Positions 1 to 5,076 of a stretch of 5,076 nucleotides of DNA are shown one piece after another; position 1 is the stretch's first letter, and each line of letters opens with the position of its first letter. Source of the stretch: Bacteroidales bacterium (lineage in GTDB: Bacteria; Bacteroidota; Bacteroidia; Bacteroidales; VadinHA17). Where the stretch lies: positions 1 to 5,076 of the forward strand of contig DAIDJT010000194.1 in the NCBI GenBank assembly GCA_027451265.1. The letters run 5' to 3'. The translations under genes and the position numbers were made by a program. Under the pieces are notes generated by a model, which ran no database searches, was not told the origin of the DNA, and saw only the letters and a list, made by a program, of their open reading frames with translations.

Positions 1-1
1 C

Positions 2-535
2 ACCGGCTATACAGGTTCGGGAGGATGCGAGATATATGTCAGAAATGCTGACGCGCCTCGTCTCTGGGAAGAGGTCTTCAGGGCAGGTGAAGAGTTCGGG
101 ATCAGGCCGATAGGACTGGGAGCCAGGGATACACTTCGCCTGGAGATGGGATTCTGCCTTTACGGTAATGATATCAATGATACCACATCACCGATTGAAG
201 CAGGCCTTGGATGGATAACCAAATTTGTTCCCGGCAAGGACTTTATTGACAGGGAACTGCTGCTGAAGCAGAAGGAAGAGGGTACTGACAGGCGCCTCAA
301 GGGGTTCGTAATGATAGACAAGGGAATTCCCCGCCAGCATTATGAGGTTGTTGACGCCCGGGGCAACATGATAGGAGAGGTCACTTCAGGCACCATGGGC
401 CCCTCGCTTAAACAGGGGATTGGCCTGGCATACCTGAACAAGGGTTTCTGGAAAAATGATACTGAAATATTCATCCGTGTCAGGGGCAGGGATCTGAAGG
501 CAAAAGTTGTCTCACTGCCTTTTTACAAACAGTAA
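2..535 (+). CDS. gcvT: Aminomethyltransferase, glycine cleavage system T protein (C-terminal half, 5' end outside window)
   Basis: GcvT takes the aminomethyl group carried on the lipoyl arm of the H protein and passes its one-carbon unit to tetrahydrofolate, releasing ammonia and giving 5,10-methylene-THF; it acts in the cytoplasm. The frame is open from base 2 and ends with TAA at 533-535, giving 177 visible residues of a family usually about 360 long, so roughly half is missing beyond the window edge. Family signatures are clear: TGYTGSGG at visible residues 1-8, GLGARDTLRLE at 38-48, LYGNDI at 53-58, EAGLGW at 66-71, and the C-terminal barrel motif GEVTSGTMGPSLKQGIG at 125-141, ending in AKVVSLPFYKQ. 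The methionine at base 146 is internal and not the start, because conserved sequence continues upstream of it. The comB-family gene follows 23 bases later on the same strand, suggesting co-transcription. No disruption is seen. Confidence 0.95.
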   Translation, partial: TGYTGSGGCEIYVRNADAPRLWEEVFRAGEEFGIRPIGLGARDTLRLEMGFCLYGNDINDTTSPIEAGLGWITKFVPGKDFIDRELLLKQKEEGTDRRLKGFVMIDKGIPRQHYEVVDARGNMIGEVTSGTMGPSLKQGIGLAYLNKGFWKNDTEIFIRVRGRDLKAKVVSLPFYKQ

Positions 536-558
536 TCAGTGACTGACCTTTTACAGCC

Positions 559-1275
559 ATGACGCCGAAGAGCCTTGAAATATGCTTTACCCCCGCATCG
601 TTTGATGCCCATGCTGACAGTGAGGCTGTGGTGGTTGTAATAGATGTACTCAGGGCAACCAGTTCCATTTGTACCGCTTTCGCCAACGGCGCGAGGGAGA
701 TAATTCCCGTTGCGACGGTTGAGGAAGCCATGGAAATGAAATCGCGCGGATATCTTCTGGCTGCCGAGCGTGACGGGTATGTGCTTGACTTTGCTGATTT
801 CGGGAACTCTCCGTTTAACTTCACGCCCGAAAAAGTGAAGGGGAAGAGTGTTGCCTACAGCACAACCAACGGCACGGGAATAATGAAACGGGCTTCAGAA
901 TGCCATGACGTGGTTATCGGCTCCTGGCTTAACATGTCAGCCCTGTGCAGATGGATTGAGGGGCAGGGCCGGAAGGTGGTGATAGTCTGTGCGGGGTGGA
1001 AAAAGCGATTCAGCCTCGAGGATGCAGTCTGTGCAGGAGCCCTGGCTGAGAAGCTGCTGGAGACGGGCAGGTTCACCACCATCTGTGACTCTGTGCATGC
1101 TGCCACTGATCTGTGGAGCGTTGCCAGAGGTGACCTGCTCGGGTACATGGAAAAAGCTGCGCAGCGATCAAGACTTAGAGACAAGGGGCTCGACGACTGT
1201 ATTCCTTATTGTCATACGGTTGATATGACGGATGTGATTCCGGTGCTTCGCAACGGAAAACTGGTAGCCATTTGA
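559..1275 (+). CDS. comB: 2-phosphosulfolactate phosphatase family protein (ComB-like)
   Basis: This 238-residue protein has the full length and the motifs of the ComB family, Mg-dependent acid phosphatases that in methanogens convert 2-phosphosulfolactate to sulfolactate during coenzyme M synthesis. Visible motifs are VVIDVLRATSSI at residues 26-37, with the conserved Asp and Arg, AAERDG at 68-73, FGNSP at 81-85, STTNGT at 101-106, CAGWKKRFSLEDA at 144-156 and DDCIPYC at 212-218. No signal peptide or membrane segment is apparent, so it should be cytoplasmic. The ATG at 559 is chosen because the core family sequence begins a few residues later; the upstream stretch has no obvious Shine-Dalgarno sequence, which is common in Bacteroidota. 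The gene ends 80 bases before serC. Family membership is firm, but the substrate is not: this looks like a bacterium with no reason to make coenzyme M, so the name reflects homology only. Confidence 0.9.
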   Translation: MTPKSLEICFTPASFDAHADSEAVVVVIDVLRATSSICTAFANGAREIIPVATVEEAMEMKSRGYLLAAERDGYVLDFADFGNSPFNFTPEKVKGKSVAYSTTNGTGIMKRASECHDVVIGSWLNMSALCRWIEGQGRKVVIVCAGWKKRFSLEDAVCAGALAEKLLETGRFTTICDSVHAATDLWSVARGDLLGYMEKAAQRSRLRDKGLDDCIPYCHTVDMTDVIPVLRNGKLVAI

Positions 1276-1320
1276 AACTCAATCCCGCTGTGTCCATTGT
1301 TGACTGGCAGCAGAAACAGG

Positions 1321-1355
1321 TAAGAACAACTACAAATAAAAATAAATCTCAGGTT
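1321..1355 (+). promoter_or_regulatory. A-rich leader upstream of serC
   Basis: The 80-base gap between comB and serC is the largest between genes in the window. Its last 35 bases are A-rich, with runs such as ACAAATAAAAATAAAT, and lack a strong Shine-Dalgarno sequence. An unstructured A-rich leader of this kind is typical of translation initiation regions in Bacteroidota. The gap could also hold a promoter for serC and the genes after it, but I could not find a good match to the Bacteroidota -7 element (TAnnTTTG) or a convincing -33 element, so a promoter here is only a possibility. Confidence 0.3.
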
Positions 1356-2426
1356 ATGAAAAAACACAATTTCTACGCAGGACCTTCAATCATGCCACAG
1401 TACACTAATGACAAGGTGATTGAAGCAATCAGGGATTTCGCAGGAACCGGGCTTTCCATCATGGAGGTCTCACACCGCAGCAAGGAATTTGAAGCTGTCA
1501 TGGCAAGCGCAGTCAGCCACATCAAGGAACTGCTTGATGTTCCTGCCGGGTATTCGGTAATATTCCTCGGCGGCGGCGCCAGCCTTCAGTTCGCAATGGT
1601 TCCGATGAACATGCTCGAGAAGAAGGCAGCGTACATCAACACCGGCGAATGGGCAGGCAAGGCACTTAAGGAAGCAAAACTCTTCGGCGAAGTTATTGAG
1701 GTGGCCTCATCAAAGGACCGTAACTTCAACTACATCCCGAAGAACTACGTTGTTCCTTCAGATGTTGATTACTTCCACATCACCACAAACAATACAATCT
1801 TCGGTACCGAGTGGAAGAAGGATCCTGATGTGAATGTCCCGGTTGTGGCCGATATGTCATCGGATATCTTCAGCCGTCCGGTTGATGTTTCAAAATATTC
1901 TATCATCTATGGCGGTGCACAGAAAAACCTTGCCCCGGCGGGAGTCACATTCGTGATAATAAAGGATTCCGCTCTCGGAAAGGTTACCCGTCCGATTCCG
2001 ACCATGCTGAACTACAAGACTCACATTGAGAAGGAGTCTATGTTCAATACACCGCCGGTACTTCCGGTATTTGCTGCCCTGAAGACGCTCGAGTGGCTGA
2101 AGCAGAAGGGGGGCGTGGCCGCCATGCAGAAGATCAACCAGGAAAAGGCTGCCCTGCTATATGACGAGATTGAGCGCAACAAGCTCTTCAAGGCTACTGT
2201 TCCCGATCCGGAAGACAGGTCGCTTATGAACGTATGTTTTGTTATGACAGATAATTACAAGGAGCTGGAAAAGGAATTCGGTGATTTTGCCAAGTCAAAG
2301 GGCATGGTTGGAATAGCCGGTCACCGTTCGGTAGGAGGCTTCCGTGCATCTCTGTACAACGCTCTTCCGATTGAAAGTGTCAGGGCTCTTGTTGATTGTA
2401 TGAAGGAATTTGAAAACAGATACTAA
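1356..2426 (+). CDS. serC: Phosphoserine aminotransferase
   Basis: SerC is a cytoplasmic pyridoxal phosphate enzyme that transfers an amino group from glutamate to 3-phosphohydroxypyruvate, giving O-phosphoserine; the same enzyme often serves pyridoxine synthesis by acting on a phosphothreonine-type substrate. From the ATG at 1356 the protein has 356 residues, the normal family length. Visible landmarks are HNFYAGPS at residues 4-11, SHRS at 39-42 (substrate-binding His and Arg), GGGAS at 72-76, the cofactor-stacking Trp 99, the cofactor-ring Asp 166 in VVADMSSD, the Schiff-base Lys 190 in YGGAQKNLAPAG, and GHRSVGGFRASLYNAL at 322-337. The frame stays open upstream to a TTG at 1272 that overlaps the comB stop, but those 28 extra residues are not family-like, whereas MKKHNFYAGPS is the usual N-terminus, so the ATG was preferred. 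The serA-type gene follows after 18 bases. All key residues are present. Confidence 0.97.
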   Translation: MKKHNFYAGPSIMPQYTNDKVIEAIRDFAGTGLSIMEVSHRSKEFEAVMASAVSHIKELLDVPAGYSVIFLGGGASLQFAMVPMNMLEKKAAYINTGEWAGKALKEAKLFGEVIEVASSKDRNFNYIPKNYVVPSDVDYFHITTNNTIFGTEWKKDPDVNVPVVADMSSDIFSRPVDVSKYSIIYGGAQKNLAPAGVTFVIIKDSALGKVTRPIPTMLNYKTHIEKESMFNTPPVLPVFAALKTLEWLKQKGGVAAMQKINQEKAALLYDEIERNKLFKATVPDPEDRSLMNVCFVMTDNYKELEKEFGDFAKSKGMVGIAGHRSVGGFRASLYNALPIESVRALVDCMKEFENRY

Positions 2427-2433
2427 AAAGAAC

Positions 2434-2441
2434 AGGAGGAA
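2434..2441 (+). promoter_or_regulatory. Strong Shine-Dalgarno sequence of the serA-type gene
   Basis: AGGAGGAA lies in the 18-base serC-serA gap, with five bases between AGGAGG and the ATG at 2445. It is a near-perfect anti-Shine-Dalgarno match and fixes the serA start. The other full-length genes in the window have no comparable site, so this one stands out against the weak ribosome binding sites usual in Bacteroidota. Confidence 0.75.
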
Positions 2442-2444
2442 GAC

Positions 2445-3371
2445 ATGAAGATTCTTGTAGCAACTGACAAGCCATTTGCCCCGGTAGCGGTCACGATGAT
2501 ACGCGAGGTGGTGGAGAAGGGAGGGCATACCCTTGCACTCCTTGAGAAGTACAAGACTCCGCAGGAGCTTCATGCAGCGGTGGCTGACGCCGATGCAATG
2601 ATAGTTCGCTCTGACATCATTGATGCTGCAGTGATTGCCGCTGCCCCGAAACTGAAGATAGTTGTCAGGGCAGGCGCCGGATATGATAATCTCGATCTGA
2701 ATGCCTGCACAGCAGCCAATGTGGTTGCCATGAACACTCCCGGGCAGAACTCCAATGCCGTTGCCGAGCTTGCATTTGGCATGATGGTATATTCCGCACG
2801 CGGAGGCTTTGACGGCAAATCCGGTTCGGAGCTGATGGGCAAGACCCTTGGCCTGCATGCATTCGGTGCCGTAGGCAGGTGCATGGCCCGTATCGCTTCC
2901 GGATTCGGAATGAACGTTTGCGCCTTTGACCCGTTTGTTGACGCAAAGGTTATTGCTGAGGCCGGTGTCACACCTGTGGCAACTCTCGAAGAACTGTATT
3001 CAGGCTGCCAGTATGTTTCACTTCATATTCCGGCAAATGAAAAGACGAAGGGATCAATCGGAGAGAGGCTGCTTTCACTGATGCCGCAGGGAGCCGTGCT
3101 TGTTAACACAGCCCGCAAGGAGGTGATCAATGAGGCTGAGCTGGCCGCCGTTATGGAGAAAAGGAGCGACATGAAGTACCTTTCTGATGTCACCCCCGAC
3201 AATGCTGAGCTGTTTGCACAGAAGTTTGCCGGCCGCTATTTCTTCACCCCCAAGAAGATGGGTGCCCAGACAGAAGAGGCAAACATCAACGCCGGAGCGG
3301 CCGCCGCACGCCAGATAGTATCATTCTTTGCAACAGGTAACGAGACTTTCAGAGTAAATAAACCCAAATAG
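2445..3371 (+). CDS. serA: D-3-phosphoglycerate dehydrogenase, short lysine-type (no ACT domain)
   Basis: This 308-residue D-2-hydroxyacid dehydrogenase should oxidise 3-phosphoglycerate to 3-phosphohydroxypyruvate with NAD, the entry step of serine synthesis. Its place 18 bases behind serC supports that substrate. Visible parts: an N-terminal catalytic-domain lobe with VRSD at residues 54-57, RAGAGYDN at 75-82 and NTPGQNSNAVAE at 97-108; a Rossmann segment GLHAFGAVG at 136-144 with Asp 162 as the likely ribose-binding acid; NTARKEVINEAEL at 221-233 with catalytic Arg 224; and a C-terminal stretch TPKKMGAQTEEAN at 268-280. The protein ends soon after, so there is no ACT or other regulatory domain for serine feedback as in the longer SerA of E. 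coli. Two active-site elements differ from classical members: the usual catalytic His (TPHIG) is replaced by Lys, and the DVFxxEP segment carrying the catalytic Glu reads DVTPDN at 248-253. This fits the type IIIK group known from Entamoeba and Bacteroides rather than decay. Confidence 0.93.
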   Translation: MKILVATDKPFAPVAVTMIREVVEKGGHTLALLEKYKTPQELHAAVADADAMIVRSDIIDAAVIAAAPKLKIVVRAGAGYDNLDLNACTAANVVAMNTPGQNSNAVAELAFGMMVYSARGGFDGKSGSELMGKTLGLHAFGAVGRCMARIASGFGMNVCAFDPFVDAKVIAEAGVTPVATLEELYSGCQYVSLHIPANEKTKGSIGERLLSLMPQGAVLVNTARKEVINEAELAAVMEKRSDMKYLSDVTPDNAELFAQKFAGRYFFTPKKMGAQTEEANINAGAAAARQIVSFFATGNETFRVNKPK

Positions 3372-3386
3372 AGACAATTTTCAGAT

Positions 3387-4637
3387 ATGGCTTTTGTTAG
3401 ACCTTTCCGGGGGCTCAGACCTCCGGCCAATCTGGCATCGGAGATTGCCTGCCTGCCCTATGATGTGATGAACTCCGAGGAAGCCGCTGTAATGGCAATG
3501 GGTAAGGAAAAATCACTGCTTCACATTACCAAGGCCGAGATAGACCTGCCTCAGGGCACTGACGTCCATTCGGAAGAGGTCTACCAGAAGGCGGTTGACA
3601 ATTTCGCAGAATGGCAGAAAAAAGGCTGGCTTCTTGATGACCGTGAGAGACACTATTACATTTATGCCCAGACAATGAGTGGCCGCACCCAGTATGGCAT
3701 TGTCGGAGCAGCTGCGGTGGATGACTACCTGTCAGGGGTGATAAAGAAGCATGAGCTTACACGGCCTGACAAGGAGGAAGACCGTATGGTGCACGTGAGG
3801 GCAAATAATGCCAACATTGAGCCAGTCTTTTTTGCATACCCTGCAGTGAAGGAACTTGACAAAATTGTTGAACGGATAGTGAAGAAGGAGAAACCCGAGT
3901 ATGACTTCGTGGCAGAGGATGGCATCGGGCACCACTTCTGGGTAGTATGGGACAAAAAGACCAATGATGCAATTGAAAAGCTCTTTGCGGAAAAGGTTCC
4001 TTATATGTATGTTGCTGACGGACACCATCGTACGGCTGCCGCGGCGCTTGTGGGTAAGGAAAAGAAGGAGAAGAACCCTGCCCACAGGGGCGATGAGGAG
4101 TACAACTTTTTCATGGCGGTGATTTTCCCTGATGACCAGCTCAAGATCTTCGATTACAACCGGGTGGTGAAGGACCTCAACGGGATGACGCCTGCGCAGT
4201 TCCTTGAGAAACTGAAAGAGTCATTTGATGTCAGGGAGAAGGGCACCAGGACTCACAGACCGACGAAGCTCCATAACTTTGGCATGTACCTCGACGGTAA
4301 ATGGTACAGTCTGACTGCCAGGAAGGGTACTTACCATGATGAAGATCCGATAGGAGTGCTCGATGTAACCATCCTTACGGAAAAGGTGCTTCTGCCACTG
4401 CTTGACATACAGGATCTGAGGCGTTCGAAGCGCATTGATTTCATTGGCGGAATAAGGGGTCTTGGCGAGCTGAAGAAGAGGGTTGACAGCGGTGAGATGA
4501 AGGTGGCGTTTGCACTTTATCCCGTTTCGATGAAACAGCTCATAACCATAGCCGATACCGGGAACATAATGCCTCCCAAGACAACCTGGTTTGAACCAAA
4601 GCTCAGGAGCGGGCTGGTGATACACAAGCTCGACTGA
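3387..4637 (+). CDS. DUF1015 family protein, possible role in serine or phosphoserine metabolism
   Basis: This 416-residue protein matches the DUF1015 family across its length and I know no firmly established function for this homologue. Visible landmarks are the N-terminal RPFRGLRPP at residues 5-13 and LPYDVM at 23-28, KHELTRPDKEEDR at 121-133, VRANNANIEPVFF at 137-149, YVADGHHRTAAA at 208-219, RIDFIGG at 349-355, and the C-terminal PPKTTWFEPKLRSGL at 396-410. No signal peptide or membrane segment is seen, so it is probably cytoplasmic. The DGHHR motif resembles the phosphate-binding loop of ParB/sulfiredoxin-type folds, which include free-serine kinases; that likeness is my inference. It starts 15 bases after the serA-type stop and is followed 18 bases later by the YggS-type gene, so it sits inside a serine-synthesis operon. 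The start is set by the family-typical MAFVRPFRGL, without a clear Shine-Dalgarno sequence. Family assignment is secure; function is open. Confidence 0.9.
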   Translation: MAFVRPFRGLRPPANLASEIACLPYDVMNSEEAAVMAMGKEKSLLHITKAEIDLPQGTDVHSEEVYQKAVDNFAEWQKKGWLLDDRERHYYIYAQTMSGRTQYGIVGAAAVDDYLSGVIKKHELTRPDKEEDRMVHVRANNANIEPVFFAYPAVKELDKIVERIVKKEKPEYDFVAEDGIGHHFWVVWDKKTNDAIEKLFAEKVPYMYVADGHHRTAAAALVGKEKKEKNPAHRGDEEYNFFMAVIFPDDQLKIFDYNRVVKDLNGMTPAQFLEKLKESFDVREKGTRTHRPTKLHNFGMYLDGKWYSLTARKGTYHDEDPIGVLDVTILTEKVLLPLLDIQDLRRSKRIDFIGGIRGLGELKKRVDSGEMKVAFALYPVSMKQLITIADTGNIMPPKTTWFEPKLRSGLVIHKLD

Positions 4638-4655
4638 GGGAAGCCCGGGGCCGTG

Positions 4656-5076
4656 ATGAACAGCATTGCAGAAAACATCAGGAAGCTGCTTGAAGAATTG
4701 CCTCCGGGCGTGGCAGTGGTGGCTGTGACGAAGACCCGGACACCGGACGAGGCTCTTGAGGCATACAGGGCAGGTCTGCGCATCTTCGGAGAGAACCGGG
4801 TGCAGGAGATGACCGTGAAAAAAACGCTCCTTCCTGATGACATTGCATGGCACCTGATTGGCCACCTGCAGTCAAACAAGGTAAAACAGGCAGTTGCGAC
4901 AGCCTCTGTGATTGAGTCAGTTGATACTGTCAGGCTCCTCCGGCTGATTGACACGGAAGCCCTGGTGCAGGGAAAAACAATTGACTGCCTCCTGCAGGTA
5001 CATATCGCTTCAGAGGAGACCAAGTCAGGATTCTCAGTGGCTGAAATGGAGGAAACCGACTGGTATGCGGTTTCAC
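4656..5076 (+). CDS. Pyridoxal phosphate homeostasis protein, YggS/PLPBP family (3' end outside window)
   Basis: The frame is open from the ATG at 4656 to the window end, giving 140 residues of a family usually about 220-235 long. YggS/PLPBP proteins are single-domain TIM-barrel proteins related to the N-terminal domain of alanine racemase; they bind pyridoxal phosphate and keep its level balanced but have no known enzyme activity. Visible signatures are VAVTKTR at residues 22-28 with cofactor Lys 26, FGENRVQE at 44-51, WHLIGHLQSNK at 65-75, and LLQVHIASEETKSGF starting near residue 118. A GTG directly before the ATG (4653) is an alternative start that would add one residue. No clear Shine-Dalgarno sequence is seen. 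It follows the DUF1015 gene after 18 bases and probably shares its transcript, placing a cofactor-handling protein with the cofactor-dependent SerC. The truncation is due only to the window edge. Confidence 0.93.
   Translation, partial: MNSIAENIRKLLEELPPGVAVVAVTKTRTPDEALEAYRAGLRIFGENRVQEMTVKKTLLPDDIAWHLIGHLQSNKVKQAVATASVIESVDTVRLLRLIDTEALVQGKTIDCLLQVHIASEETKSGFSVAEMEETDWYAVS

Noticed and set aside
480..824. 114-codon minus-strand frame over the gcvT-comB junction
   Set aside because: It overlaps two strongly supported genes, and its Ser/Thr/Ala-rich translation is typical of an antisense shadow.
1272..1355. In-frame TTG-initiated N-terminal extension of serC overlapping the comB stop
   Set aside because: The 28 added residues have no resemblance to SerC, and the ATG at 1356 gives the family-typical start MKKHNFYAGPS and the normal length.
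1276..1355. Possible terminator or hairpin between comB and serC
   Set aside because: Only short pairings such as GCTG with CAGC or TTGTT with AACAA are present, with long loops and no T-run following, so no intrinsic terminator can be supported.
2295..2858. 187-codon open frame on the minus strand across the serC-serA junction
   Set aside because: It is antisense to two well-supported genes, its translation is rich in Cys and His with no recognisable family motif, and it looks like an overlap artefact.
3144..3290. Reading the missing catalytic His and Glu of SerA as a sign of a dead pseudogene
   Set aside because: The frame is intact, the catalytic Arg and the surrounding blocks are well preserved, and the Lys substitution matches a known active subgroup.
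4221..4865. 214-codon open frame on the minus strand across the DUF1015 and YggS-type genes
   Set aside because: It lies opposite conserved coding sequence of both genes and its translation shows no family features.

Overview
The window looks like chromosomal DNA from a member of the Bacteroidota, most likely a Bacteroidales-type lineage, with mixed base composition near half GC. The evidence is the protein family variants: a short, ACT-less 3-phosphoglycerate dehydrogenase of the lysine type, SerC next to that SerA and a DUF1015 protein, and mostly poor Shine-Dalgarno sequences before the genes. The taxonomic call is inference from remembered family patterns, not from a search.

Layout: all six genes lie on the + strand and are tightly packed. 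In order they are the 3' half of gcvT (glycine cleavage T protein, 2-535), a comB-family phosphatase (559-1275), serC (1356-2426), a serA-type dehydrogenase (2445-3371), a DUF1015 protein (3387-4637), and the 5' part of a YggS/PLPBP-type pyridoxal phosphate homeostasis protein (4656 to the window end). Gaps are 23, 80, 18, 15 and 18 bases. Only the 80-base gap before serC could plausibly hold a promoter. No RNA gene, mobile element, repeat array or convincing terminator was seen, and no stretch over 300 bases lacks a gene.

Function: SerA and SerC perform the first two steps of the phosphorylated serine pathway (3-phosphoglycerate to 3-phosphohydroxypyruvate to O-phosphoserine). GcvT handles glycine breakdown and one-carbon transfer, which connects to serine through serine hydroxymethyltransferase. 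The YggS-type protein manages pyridoxal phosphate, the cofactor of SerC. The last pathway enzyme, phosphoserine phosphatase (SerB), is not in the window. An uncharacterised-family protein (DUF1015) with a DGHHR motif sits directly behind serA and is the best candidate here for an unassigned role in serine or phosphoserine metabolism. The ComB homologue is a second enzyme whose physiological substrate is unclear outside methanogens. This is mainly a conserved housekeeping region. The points worth a second look are the substituted active site of SerA and the roles of DUF1015 and ComB.
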